Below, one piece after another: positions 1 through 9,436 of a stretch of DNA of 64,000 bases. The notes under the pieces are model-generated. The model ran no database searches. It was not told the DNA's origin and was given only the letters and a program-made list of their open reading frames with translations. The first letter of the stretch is position 1. Every line of letters starts with the position of its first letter. Source of the stretch: Bacteroidales bacterium (GTDB lineage: Bacteria; Bacteroidota; Bacteroidia; Bacteroidales; M50B96); NCBI GenBank assembly GCA_021740905.1, contig JAIOYV010000003.1, positions 65,737 through 129,736 of the forward strand. Direction: 5' to 3'. The translations under genes were made by a program, and so were the position numbers.

Positions 1-816
1 ATGCCTGAAAGAGCTTTCGATGTGGGCATTGCCGAACAACATGCGGTAACTTTTTCGGCTGGTCTGGCCAGTCAGGGATTGATCCCATTTTGCAATATCT
101 ATTCGAGTTTTATGCAGCGAGCCTACGATCAGGTAATCCATGATGCGGCCCTGCAAAAGTTGAACATCGTATTTTGTCTCGACCGGGGTGGATTGGTTGG
201 GGCCGATGGGGCTACCCATCATGGCGTTTTCGATTTGGCTTATATGCGGATTATCCCCAACCTGGTAGTTTCGTCGCCCATGAACGAAGAGGAACTGCGT
301 AACCTGATGTACACCGCCCAGCTTCATAACAAGGGTTGTTTTGTTATTCGTTATCCCAGGGGGAATGGGATTATGGTGGATTGGCGAACTGCTTTTCAGG
401 AAATTGAAATTGGCAAAGGGCGAAAGCTGAAAGATGGAAGGGACCTTGCTATACTTTCGATAGGTCCTGTCGGAAATCGTGCTCTGAGGGTTTCATGGAA
501 ATTGGATCAAGAAAAAATTTCGGTTGCCCATTACGATATGCGTTTTGTAAAGCCTCTGGACGAAAAAATCCTGCACGAAGTGTTCACGCAACATGATAAA
601 GTAATCACCTTGGAAGACGGAACTATTGCTGGAGGCTTTGGTTCGGCTATTATCGAGTTTATGGTCGAAAATAATTATTCAGCAAAAATAAAAAGGCTTG
701 GTATCCCCGATCGCTTTATCGATCACGGAAGTATGCAGGAGTTGCACAAAGAATGTGGTTTTGATGCGGATGGGATCGTGAAGGCGATAAGGGAATTGAT
801 TAAGACCGATGGGTAA
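1..816 (+). CDS. dxs: 1-deoxy-D-xylulose-5-phosphate synthase, C-terminal part (truncated by window start)
   Basis: [17 protein letters not shown]...[23 protein letters not shown]...YPRGNG are DXS motifs; the true start lies upstream of the window. Confidence 0.95.
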   Translation: MPERAFDVGIAEQHAVTFSAGLASQGLIPFCNIYSSFMQRAYDQVIHDAALQKLNIVFCLDRGGLVGADGATHHGVFDLAYMRIIPNLVVSSPMNEEELRNLMYTAQLHNKGCFVIRYPRGNGIMVDWRTAFQEIEIGKGRKLKDGRDLAILSIGPVGNRALRVSWKLDQEKISVAHYDMRFVKPLDEKILHEVFTQHDKVITLEDGTIAGGFGSAIIEFMVENNYSAKIKRLGIPDRFIDHGSMQELHKECGFDADGIVKAIRELIKTDG

Positions 817-882
817 TTTTCAGTCAGCTGCTGGCAGTCTTCAGTAGGCAGTTCTCAGGCGGCAGTTGACAATTGTCCAAAA

Positions 883-978
883 GTAGAGACGCAAGGCTTG
901 CGTCTCACTGGCAGAGGAAACCCTCTGATCAAAGTCCACAGTCGGCAAAGCCTGAGACGCGATTTATCGCGTCTATAC
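883..978. repeat. Two palindromic elements (883-908 gtagagacgcaaggcttgcgtctcac; 953-978 tgagacgcgatttatcgcgtctatac)
   Basis: Inverted repeats read directly; related to the 28-bp palindrome at 11683-11710. Confidence 0.8.
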
Positions 979-1028
979 ATAATGACCAGCACCCAGCACC
1001 CAGAAACCAATACCCAGCAACCAGTCAA

Positions 1029-3890
1029 CTAAAAGTACTTTGATATCAACGAATACAACAAGTCTGATTTAATTGGTTTGGAAATATAATCGTCGCAGCC
1101 GGCCTGGAAAATTTTCTGCCTGTCTTCGGCCATAGCATAAGCAGTTTGGGCTATCACAGGAATTTCACTTCGTAGTTTTTTGATTTCCCGGGTAGCTTCA
1201 TAGCCATTCATCCGGGGCATTTGAATGTCCATCAGTACCATATCGATATCGGTGTGCTGAGAGAACAGATCAACAGCTTCGACCCCATCTTTGGCCCATA
1301 AAAGACTCATATCGGTACGCTTCAGAAGGGCTTCTATAAAATCATAATTCGTACGTACATCTTCCACAACCAAGATCTTTTTTTCGGGCCAATAGTATTT
1401 TTTTGCTCCGGGTGGCACAGCCTTTTTGGATTGCTGATCGAGTTCATTAGAATCAAACGGCAAGGTGAAATAAAAGGTAGAGCCGGCACCAGGCTCCGAT
1501 TCTAACCATATTTCCCCACCAAGCAGATTCACCAGGTTTTTCGATATAGTAAGCCCAAGGCCTGTCCCGCCAAATCCGCGGGTATGGGATTCGTCTACCT
1601 GCCTGAACCGGTCGAAAATATGTTGCTGCATCGACTTGGGGATCCCGATGCCGGAATCCTTAACAAAGAAGCGGATAGCACCTTCTTTCTCGATAGAGAA
1701 ACCAAATTCAATGCGGCCTTTTTCGGTATATTTCAGGGCATTGCCTATTAAGTTCGCTATGATTTGCCGAAACCTGATAGGATCGGTATTTACTGAAAAA
1801 TGGTCGTCCTTGATAGGATTGTTCAATATAACCTGAATCGCGGGCTTCCCCTTCAATTTCTTTTCGTTCTCGCAATAGTCTTTTAGTTCTTTTAGAATCT
1901 GGTTTACAAAACATCTGCTTTTGTTTATTTTGATTTTACCCGCTTCTAGTTTGGCAATGTCAAGGATTTCGTTGATGAGTGTCAACAGGGAATTTCCATT
2001 ATTGTTGATGTGGTTGATAAACTGAACACGTTCTTCCTGGGTAAGATCAGGTTCGGAAAGCAAACCCGAAAAACCAATTATGGCATTCATCGGTGTGCGT
2101 ATTTCGTGCGACATATTGGCCAGGAATGCCGTTTTCAGCCTATCCGATTCGGTTGCCTTTTCGAGGGCTTTGATCACTTTCTCGTCGGCCATTTTGCGTT
2201 CCAGGGCATTGGTCACTACCTGGGCAATAAGTTTGAATGCGTGTAGGGCTTCGTCGTCCCATTTTTTTTCGGACTGAAACGATCCGAAGCCAATAAAGCC
2301 GACAAATTTCAAATCAACTTCCATCGGGATATTCACATACGAATTCAAGCGCATGTCAGTCATGGCTTTTTTGAAGGAATACTGTTGTTTCCCCGAAACC
2401 GGATAAATCTCGAGTGCCGGTTTTATGTTATCGCCTGCCATAAGGCTAAGCAAATCAACATAATTTGAAATAATTATTTGCCCAAAAATTGAATTGTCGT
2501 CATTTTTGCCCCACGAGTGGGTCAACTCGAATTCATCTTTTTGCTCCGAAAGCATATATACGTAACCCTGCTCAACATGGGTAAAACTCGACACGGCTTC
2601 AATGGCTTTCACAATGGTCGAATCAATATCCATTATATCAATATTGATGAAGTCGGAGGAAATCCGATTAACAAATTCGATCAGCTCGAGCTTGTTTTTT
2701 TGCAGGATTTGCGCCCGGTTCCGCTCCTGGAGATCGACTTGGAGACAATAAATTTCGGTTTCGTTGCCCGAGTTTTGAAGCATCACATAGCTTACCAACA
2801 CAGGAATTATAGAGCCGTCTTTCCGTCTGAAATTCAATTCATGAGGGTTTATAGCAATATCGAGTTTAATCCAGTTGTTGAGTGATTCCAATACCTCGGC
2901 ATGTTGTTCCGGGTCTATTAATAGTTTTTCTATTTCAACCCCAATGGCTTCGTCTGGTGTATGTCCATAGAATTTTTCACTGGCACTGTTCCAGAAAATA
3001 ATTTTTCGGTTAAGGTCGATACCTTGCACAGCTACTGTTGGGATTTTTTCGAACAAAGTCCTAAACCTTCGTTCGCTGGCCAATAAGGCTTTGTGTGCTT
3101 TTTTTCGTTCTGTTGTATCGCGTACAATCAGCATCAGGGCCTCGGTGCCATTGTAATTAATTTTACTTCCGTGAATTTCGATGGGGATTATTTCACCTTC
3201 GCTGTTGTTTGTCAGGCTTTCTACATGATCTATTTCGCCCGAAAACCACTTGGGGAAATTTTGTTTTGTTGTTTCTATTTCCGATTCAGGAATAAGATCA
3301 AAAATACTTCTCCCGATCAAATCGTCGCGTTTATATTTCTGTAAGAGACAAGCAGCCTGGTTTACATCAATTATATTTCCATCCTGATCTTCTACATATA
3401 TAGCATCGGGCGAATTGTTGAACAATTGCCAAAAGTTTTCGTTCGACTTTTGCAAGGTAATCTGCGTAGCATTGATTTCTTCTACTTTGTCTTCCAGTGC
3501 TTTTCGTTGGGTGTAAATTTTTAGGAATACGCCCACTTTTCCAAGGAAAACCTGTGGGATCAATGGTTTGGTAATAAAATCGACGGCACCAGTGCCAAGC
3601 CCTTTTTGATGGAAATAGTTTCGGTTGTAAATGGCCGAAATAAAAATAATTGGAAGAAGCTCCTTCTTGGGGTCTTTTCGGATTATCTCAGCAGTCGCGA
3701 AGCCATCCATATCGGGCATCTGAACATCCATCAGCACCAGGGCAAACTCATGCTCCCCAACTTTCTGCAAGGCTTCCTCGCCCGAAAAGGCACGGACGAA
3801 TTCTACGTCCAGCGATTCCAATATTCCCTCCACCACCAATATGTTGGAGAAATTATCATCAACGACCAGGATTTTCGGTTTTTCTTCCAT
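1029..3890 (-). CDS. Hybrid sensor histidine kinase (REC-PAS-PAS-GAF-HisKA-HATPase-REC)
   Basis: ILVVDDN...VLMDVQMPDMDG; NMSHEIRTPMNAIIGF; FGGTGLGLTISKNLV; C-terminal VLMDIQMPRMNGYEA receiver. Confidence 0.93.
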   Translation of the reverse strand: MEEKPKILVVDDNFSNILVVEGILESLDVEFVRAFSGEEALQKVGEHEFALVLMDVQMPDMDGFATAEIIRKDPKKELLPIIFISAIYNRNYFHQKGLGTGAVDFITKPLIPQVFLGKVGVFLKIYTQRKALEDKVEEINATQITLQKSNENFWQLFNNSPDAIYVEDQDGNIIDVNQAACLLQKYKRDDLIGRSIFDLIPESEIETTKQNFPKWFSGEIDHVESLTNNSEGEIIPIEIHGSKINYNGTEALMLIVRDTTERKKAHKALLASERRFRTLFEKIPTVAVQGIDLNRKIIFWNSASEKFYGHTPDEAIGVEIEKLLIDPEQHAEVLESLNNWIKLDIAINPHELNFRRKDGSIIPVLVSYVMLQNSGNETEIYCLQVDLQERNRAQILQKNKLELIEFVNRISSDFINIDIMDIDSTIVKAIEAVSSFTHVEQGYVYMLSEQKDEFELTHSWGKNDDNSIFGQIIISNYVDLLSLMAGDNIKPALEIYPVSGKQQYSFKKAMTDMRLNSYVNIPMEVDLKFVGFIGFGSFQSEKKWDDEALHAFKLIAQVVTNALERKMADEKVIKALEKATESDRLKTAFLANMSHEIRTPMNAIIGFSGLLSEPDLTQEERVQFINHINNNGNSLLTLINEILDIAKLEAGKIKINKSRCFVNQILKELKDYCENEKKLKGKPAIQVILNNPIKDDHFSVNTDPIRFRQIIANLIGNALKYTEKGRIEFGFSIEKEGAIRFFVKDSGIGIPKSMQQHIFDRFRQVDESHTRGFGGTGLGLTISKNLVNLLGGEIWLESEPGAGSTFYFTLPFDSNELDQQSKKAVPPGAKKYYWPEKKILVVEDVRTNYDFIEALLKRTDMSLLWAKDGVEAVDLFSQHTDIDMVLMDIQMPRMNGYEATREIKKLRSEIPVIAQTAYAMAEDRQKIFQAGCDDYISKPIKSDLLYSLISKYF

Positions 3891-4241
3891 TTCCTATTGC
3901 ATGGGAAATTATCAATTACTTTAATTCTGGATGGGTTACGAAAAAACCTCAATAAGGTTGTGGTTCGCGGAAAGCAAATGTTGAAAAGTATTGTTTTTTG
4001 TTGAAAAGTGATTGAGGGGGGTTCCGAATCTTGTGGTTCGAGTTTCGGGTCACATATTTCCTGAATGTTCTGTTGACTTCGGGAAATTGCTCATGCCCAA
4101 TACTCTTTTTAAATCTTTAGATTTATATCTGGAAAATTGAATATTTGTAGAAGTTATTTTGAAAGTTTCACATCACGAAACCATCCTGTGCTAATGCTTC
4201 GGATGTCAGGGCCAAACGCGAAACACGAACCCCGGAACTAT

Positions 4242-4718
4242 TCATCCATTCTCTTTTTCATACTCTACATCAACCAATAAAGATGGCTTAAAGGATGCCC
4301 CCACGGCAAGCTGGTCGCAACGCTCGTTTTCGGGGATGTTGGCATGGCCCTTCACCCAGGTAAATTTCACCTGGTGTTGGCGATAAATTTTCAGGAAGCG
4401 TTGCCATAGGTCAGGGTTTTTTTTATCCTTGAAGGCTTTTTTCTCCCACCCAAACACCCAGCCTTTTTCCACGGCATCGGCCACATATTTGGAATCGGTA
4501 AAAACCATGACCTGTGAATTTGGGATTATAAGCACTTCGAGGCCCACAATTACGGCCAACAATTCCATGCGGTTGTTAGTGGTGAGACGGTAACCCTCCG
4601 AAATTTCCTTGCGGTGCTGCCCCGACTTCAATACCACGCCATAACCACCAGGGCCTGGGTTGCCACGCGACGATCCATCGGTGTATAAAATAATCCGGGG
4701 TGCTATTTTCTCATTCAT
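4242..4718 (-). CDS. rnhA: Ribonuclease HI
   Basis: ILYTDGSSRGNPGPGGYG...TTNNRMELLAVI...DSKYV...WVKGHA. Confidence 0.95.
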   Translation of the reverse strand: MNEKIAPRIILYTDGSSRGNPGPGGYGVVLKSGQHRKEISEGYRLTTNNRMELLAVIVGLEVLIIPNSQVMVFTDSKYVADAVEKGWVFGWEKKAFKDKKNPDLWQRFLKIYRQHQVKFTWVKGHANIPENERCDQLAVGASFKPSLLVDVEYEKENG

Positions 4719-5286
4719 AGAAGTGCATTTCTTTCATATACTCCGCTACTTTGCAGGGAAGGAAAAATTCAACATTTTTTTTGTTCCTGATGGCAGTCCT
4801 GATAAAACTCGAAGAAATTTCAATCAATGGGGCATCGACAATTTTCAATTGTCCCAGTTTGACAAAATCATGGGCATCGACCTCTGGGCGTGGGTAAATG
4901 TAAAGTTCGTAGTTATCCAGGAGTTGTTGGTAGTTCTTCCATTTATGGAGATAGGGCAGGTTGTCGGAACCCACTATCAAAACAAATTCGTGATCGGGAT
5001 ATTTCTCTTGCAAATAAACCAGGGTGTCGATGGTGTAAGAAGGTTGTGGGAGCTTAAACTCCACATTGGTTGCTTTGAACAGGGGGCTATCGCCTATGGC
5101 CAGGTTTACCAGTTCCAGACGATGGTATTCAGGCAAAAGCTGGCTTTTTTTCTTGAAGGGGTTTTGCGGGCTTACAACGAACCAGAGCTGGTCGAGGTCG
5201 GTAAACTCGACCATGTAATTGGCAATGGCCGTATGGCCGATGTGCACCGGGTTGAAGGATCCAAAAAATAAACCCGTCTTTTTCAT
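4711..5286 (-). CDS. nadD: Nicotinate-nucleotide adenylyltransferase
   Basis: GLFFGSFNPVHIGHTAIANY; SSSFIRTAIR. Confidence 0.93.
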   Translation of the reverse strand: MKKTGLFFGSFNPVHIGHTAIANYMVEFTDLDQLWFVVSPQNPFKKKSQLLPEYHRLELVNLAIGDSPLFKATNVEFKLPQPSYTIDTLVYLQEKYPDHEFVLIVGSDNLPYLHKWKNYQQLLDNYELYIYPRPEVDAHDFVKLGQLKIVDAPLIEISSSFIRTAIRNKKNVEFFLPCKVAEYMKEMHFYE

Positions 5287-5849
5287 TTCGACAAAAAATT
5301 CGTCACAGTAATTTCAGCTTCCAACAAGGATTTTTCGAGGTGGTCGTTCAGAAGCACAACATCAAATTGATGTGCAAAACCCAGCTCGTGGGCAGCTTTC
5401 TCCATGCGCTTGACAATTTTTTCTTCGCTGTCGGTATTCCGCTTCCTCAACCTATTCTCCAATTCATTAACTGACGGGGGCATAACAAACACCGCCAGGG
5501 CTTCGCTGCCAAATTGTTTCTTGATGTTCAAACCGCCCATCACATCAATATCGAACAGCACATTGTGTCCCAGTTCCCGTAACCTTTCGACCTCCGATTT
5601 CAGAGTACCGTAAAAATGGTCGTGGTACACTTCTTCCCACTCCAGGAATTCATCCTTCTCTATTTTTTTTCTGAACTCTTCAGGGCTTATAAAAAAATAA
5701 TCCTTTCCATGTTCTTCATTTGTCCGCCTCTCCCTGCTACAGGCCGATATCGAAAATCGAAGGTTTAAATCCTTTTTAAGAAGGTGATGTACTATGGTAG
5801 TTTTGCCCGATCCCGAAGGAGCTGAAAATATAATTAGTTTGCCTTTCAT
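5283..5849 (-). CDS. gmk: Guanylate kinase (start placed at internal Met MKGKLIIFSAPSGSGKTT)
   Basis: P-loop SAPSGSGKTT; the listed ORF extends 26 codons upstream of the likely start. Confidence 0.93.
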   Translation of the reverse strand: MKGKLIIFSAPSGSGKTTIVHHLLKKDLNLRFSISACSRERRTNEEHGKDYFFISPEEFRKKIEKDEFLEWEEVYHDHFYGTLKSEVERLRELGHNVLFDIDVMGGLNIKKQFGSEALAVFVMPPSVNELENRLRKRNTDSEEKIVKRMEKAAHELGFAHQFDVVLLNDHLEKSLLEAEITVTNFLSK

Positions 5850-5923
5850 TTCACTTGACTTTTCTGCAAAAGTAGGGAATTTATTATAGTTGGTGACCCT
5901 AATCTTAGATCGAAAGATTTGGC

Positions 5924-6415
5924 TCAATTATTATTCATTAGAAATGAATTAATACTGTCCTTTTTCACCAGCTCAACAAAATCGTGTACCAGATCATTGG
6001 ATATGGTTACAGAAAGATTGTAGTGGACAATCCGCAGCGAATCGCCATAATTTCTGATTACCCCGCTGCCCCGGCAAACTCCCATCCAGGTATGCAACGA
6101 CTCCTCAAACCAGATAAGGCTCTTATTTTCCAACATATAATATTGCCTCTCGAAAGCGGAAAAGTCCCAGGCCCGGCCCCGATCAAAATAAGGTTTTGAA
6201 AAGGTGGCAAACTCCTTCTTGGTCCACCGCTCGTCCCATTGTGTGCCGAGGTAGATTGCATCCGTATCTAACTTGGAGAAATAAGCCTTAAAATTTGCCT
6301 CGGCTGCGGCTTTGTGCCAATCGTCCATAAACTGATCTACATCTATATGTGAATCATTCTGCCGGCAGGATATGGCAACGAGTGCAAATATGCTTAGAAG
6401 TAAAAATTGTTTCAT
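5924..6415 (-). CDS. Lipoprotein, SnoaL/DUF4440-like fold (start at MKQFLLLSIFALVAISC)
   Basis: Lipobox LVAISC; small NTF2-like pattern. Confidence 0.55.
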   Translation of the reverse strand: MKQFLLLSIFALVAISCRQNDSHIDVDQFMDDWHKAAAEANFKAYFSKLDTDAIYLGTQWDERWTKKEFATFSKPYFDRGRAWDFSAFERQYYMLENKSLIWFEESLHTWMGVCRGSGVIRNYGDSLRIVHYNLSVTISNDLVHDFVELVKKDSINSFLMNNN

Positions 6416-6649
6416 GCTGAATTTTTCTTCAAAAGTAGAAAAAAATGGAAAGTTAACTTTTGAAACGTACCCAAGAAATTTAGAAAATTCACCTTGAGCT
6501 TTATCTGCAATATACAAATCTATCTGCAACAGTCATCGGATGACTTTTTGAATAGTTGAGATGCAAATAACCTATTATGGGATTGTTTCAACAAGAGTCA
6601 TTCGATGACCTTATAAATTGGGAACAATCAATAAAATCCTTTTGTGGTA

Positions 6650-6841
6650 CTACCCATTGTTGCAACTTTCTCCGCCACAACCACAGCCAATCCCTTTTTC
6701 GCTTAAGCCGGGACTGCTTTGGCACGACCCTCCCGAAAAGGTAGCATCCTTTTTAAAAAACATTCGGATAGCCATGCCCGACATGGCAATGGCGACAAGT
6801 ATAACCGCTAAAAGTATCAATTTTAAATACAGCATTTTCAA
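6650..6841 (-). CDS. Small single-TM protein with Cys-rich tail
   Basis: MKMLYLKLILLAVILVAIAMSGMAIRMFF then GGSC...GCGCGGESCNNG; N-terminus resembles the neighbour at 6960-7256. Confidence 0.65.
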   Translation of the reverse strand: MKMLYLKLILLAVILVAIAMSGMAIRMFFKKDATFSGGSCQSSPGLSEKGIGCGCGGESCNNG

Positions 6842-6959
6842 ACTCCTTTTTTACCTTAACAGGATGAATGGGCTTTTGTTTGATTAGGATGATAGGATTT
6901 TTTAGATTTCGCATTTCATTCATGCATTAAAAAATGCCGAACAATGAAATACAAAATTT

Positions 6960-7256
6960 CTATGAATTCAAGTTGAGGCTGACATTGCTGAAATCTTTCG
7001 GGCTTTGATTTATTAGGGAAGTAAGTATCAATTTTTCTTGTCGACGTTTTTCAATCCTCTCCTTCTTTACCAGGTTTTGCTCCATGCGATCTTGGGTTTT
7101 GATACAATAGATTTTGCGTTTGCGCATTTCTTTGTTATGCCCTACATGAGTCTCTGGAAACTTTCCCTCTTTGGAAAAGAATATCTTTATGCCCAAGCCC
7201 AGAAAGGCAATGGCAATAAAAATTACGGTTAAACCAATTACTTTTAAAATCAACAT
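6960..7256 (-). CDS. Small single-TM protein
   Basis: MLILKVIGLTVIFIAIAFLGLGIKIFFSKEGKFPETHVGHNKEMRKRKIYCIKTQD; tandem neighbour with similar TM segment. Confidence 0.65.
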   Translation of the reverse strand: MLILKVIGLTVIFIAIAFLGLGIKIFFSKEGKFPETHVGHNKEMRKRKIYCIKTQDRMEQNLVKKERIEKRRQEKLILTSLINQSPKDFSNVSLNLNS

Positions 7257-7275
7257 GATAATAAAACAGGATGAT

Positions 7276-9366
7276 TTATTCCTTGATAAACCTGCGGGTA
7301 ATCACTTGTTGGCCCGTTTTAATCTGAACAAAATAAATCCCAGCGGGCACATCGGAAAGGTCGAACTGGAGTTCATAGTTACCAAATACCTTGGTCTGCT
7401 TTCGCATTTGAACCACCTGGCCAATTGAATTGTGTATGGAAATATCCATTTCCTCCGTGTCGTTGATACGACCGGCAATGTTAAGTACATTGTCTGTAGG
7501 ATTGGGATAAATTACAAGGTCGTTAAGTTGATTTTCTCCAACCGATGTGGTGGAGAAATGGCCTTCGTAATCAAGTTCCCAGCCTCCTGCATTTCCATTT
7601 CCGTCAGAAAAGAAATGAACAATCGCCATTCCCGAATTAACAGTTACGGGGTAAGGCTGGTTGTTGTAATTAAACTTGGCAATCAGATTGGAAGTATTGT
7701 CCTGATAAATTTTTACGTTGTCGATGTCGTTGGGAAGATCGAAATTGGTGAAGTTTATGCTGATAGAATCGGCGCCTTCGGGCTGGATATACCATCTGCA
7801 AAGGCTGGCATTACGGTAGTTGCATGATCCACTGCCATCTTCAACAATGCCTGTCTCGTCGTACAGGTACCGGTTGCCGTTGCAAAAATCGACCGAATAA
7901 CTGGCTGTCCAACCACTTTTCGCGTCACTGTTGTTGGTAACGAAATTCAGCAACATGCCGCCAGCTGGTGACATAATAGTGGCAGGGATTTCAAGTGTGT
8001 CCGAAAGCTTTATAAGCAAAGGATCGGTGGTTGATAATCCGGCATAAATATATAAGGTGTCGCCCGTTTGTAAATCGAACTGATCGAGGCTCAGATATAC
8101 ATTTTGCCCACATTCAGGAATAATTTCCCAATAGCAATCCATTTCGTTTTGATATTCTTCAGGGCCACTTCCATCGTTAAAAGTACCTTCCATTCCTGTA
8201 ATGGTAGTCGATGCGCCACAATGCTCGGGATAGCTGCCTCCCGGGTAAAGGTTGTAGGCCAATTTATGTCCGGTGTAAAAATCGTAGGTGCCTGGCGACA
8301 AGTTGTCGATGCTATAATACCCGTTGTAACTTCCTCCCCAGCCCCAGTTCATGTGGAAATGGTCGTTCTGGTAGCCATCACAATTCCAGGCATGGCCTGA
8401 GTTGCTATCATAGCCTACATAAATGGTTGGGCGTAAATTATCGATTTCGTTTTTGATTATGTTCTTCCACTGTGTATCGGAATATGAATTCCGGTTGTCG
8501 TAATCCCATGTTGAAGCATAATTGAAATGAGCTTCCATGGCCTCACATGCAGTCATCACCCATGCACCCGAACCATCAGGTCCGTAGTTCATCTCAGCTC
8601 CAACACCACAATGGTACATGAATTCTGCTAACGAAGGGTTGCTTTCGTGCCCTGTATTAGGCATATTGTAAAACTCGTAGTCGGTGTTTCCGTATTGCGC
8701 TGTTTGGGTACCATAACCATTGGCATAGTAACTACTCGATCCACTTCCTTGGGCCGGATAATTGTAATATTTCATTACCTGTGCCATTGAAACGGCCACA
8801 CAACCTACAAGGGCATGACCGGCTGGTCCTGCAGAATCTACGGGGCAAAATTCGTTGTATGGGAATCCCTGGCTCCAGTTTGTTAATAACAAGGGCTGTG
8901 GGGTAGTAGTTGTAAGTGTTTTTAATTGATTGTTGTTGCCATTCAATAATTTCGACCATTCTAACGAAACTTTTTCTGATGCAACAGCCTTATTGCGTTT
9001 TGCCAGAGCTATCTGATCGCTGTATTCATTAAGTAAATATTGTGTGGCGGGCGGCATGTCCTCGCCCGAAAAACTTCCAGTGGTAGAATATGCAAGGACC
9101 GGTGTAATAATATCGTCGGCAGAAATGAGTACAAAACCCTGATTGTTGTTTGCCGAAAAAGCATAAAACAGGGTATCTGTCAACCTTGTTTCAACATAAG
9201 AAAGACCAAGTTCGAACTGACCATTTTTGGTATTATCGGTGATCCCTGCCTTTTGTAAGTAAAAATTCTTAGCTGCTTTTTGAGCCGTCTGGGGCTTTAC
9301 CTCTTTAGCTGATAGTTGTCCAATTAATGCTATAGAGATAATTATGATCGTAAAAATATTCTTCAT
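7276..9366 (-). CDS. C10 (streptopain-like) cysteine peptidase with CUB-like domains and T9SS C-terminal sorting domain
   Basis: GHALVGCVAVSMAQVMKYYNYP (catalytic Cys), SGHAWNCDGYQ...FHMNWGWGG (His), YPNPTDNVLNIAG...GIYFVQIKTGQQVITRRFIKE CTD. Confidence 0.9.
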   Translation of the reverse strand: MKNIFTIIIISIALIGQLSAKEVKPQTAQKAAKNFYLQKAGITDNTKNGQFELGLSYVETRLTDTLFYAFSANNNQGFVLISADDIITPVLAYSTTGSFSGEDMPPATQYLLNEYSDQIALAKRNKAVASEKVSLEWSKLLNGNNNQLKTLTTTTPQPLLLTNWSQGFPYNEFCPVDSAGPAGHALVGCVAVSMAQVMKYYNYPAQGSGSSSYYANGYGTQTAQYGNTDYEFYNMPNTGHESNPSLAEFMYHCGVGAEMNYGPDGSGAWVMTACEAMEAHFNYASTWDYDNRNSYSDTQWKNIIKNEIDNLRPTIYVGYDSNSGHAWNCDGYQNDHFHMNWGWGGSYNGYYSIDNLSPGTYDFYTGHKLAYNLYPGGSYPEHCGASTTITGMEGTFNDGSGPEEYQNEMDCYWEIIPECGQNVYLSLDQFDLQTGDTLYIYAGLSTTDPLLIKLSDTLEIPATIMSPAGGMLLNFVTNNSDAKSGWTASYSVDFCNGNRYLYDETGIVEDGSGSCNYRNASLCRWYIQPEGADSISINFTNFDLPNDIDNVKIYQDNTSNLIAKFNYNNQPYPVTVNSGMAIVHFFSDGNGNAGGWELDYEGHFSTTSVGENQLNDLVIYPNPTDNVLNIAGRINDTEEMDISIHNSIGQVVQMRKQTKVFGNYELQFDLSDVPAGIYFVQIKTGQQVITRRFIKE

Positions 9367-9436
9367 CCCTGTGTTTTTTTCTAATCGAGTGCAAAAGTAC
9401 TTATTTATTTATATTAGTATCCTTTTTAACATATAT

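Noticed and set aside
4660-5271. 203-aa plus-strand ORF
   Set aside because: Antisense to nadD/rnhA; no domain signature.
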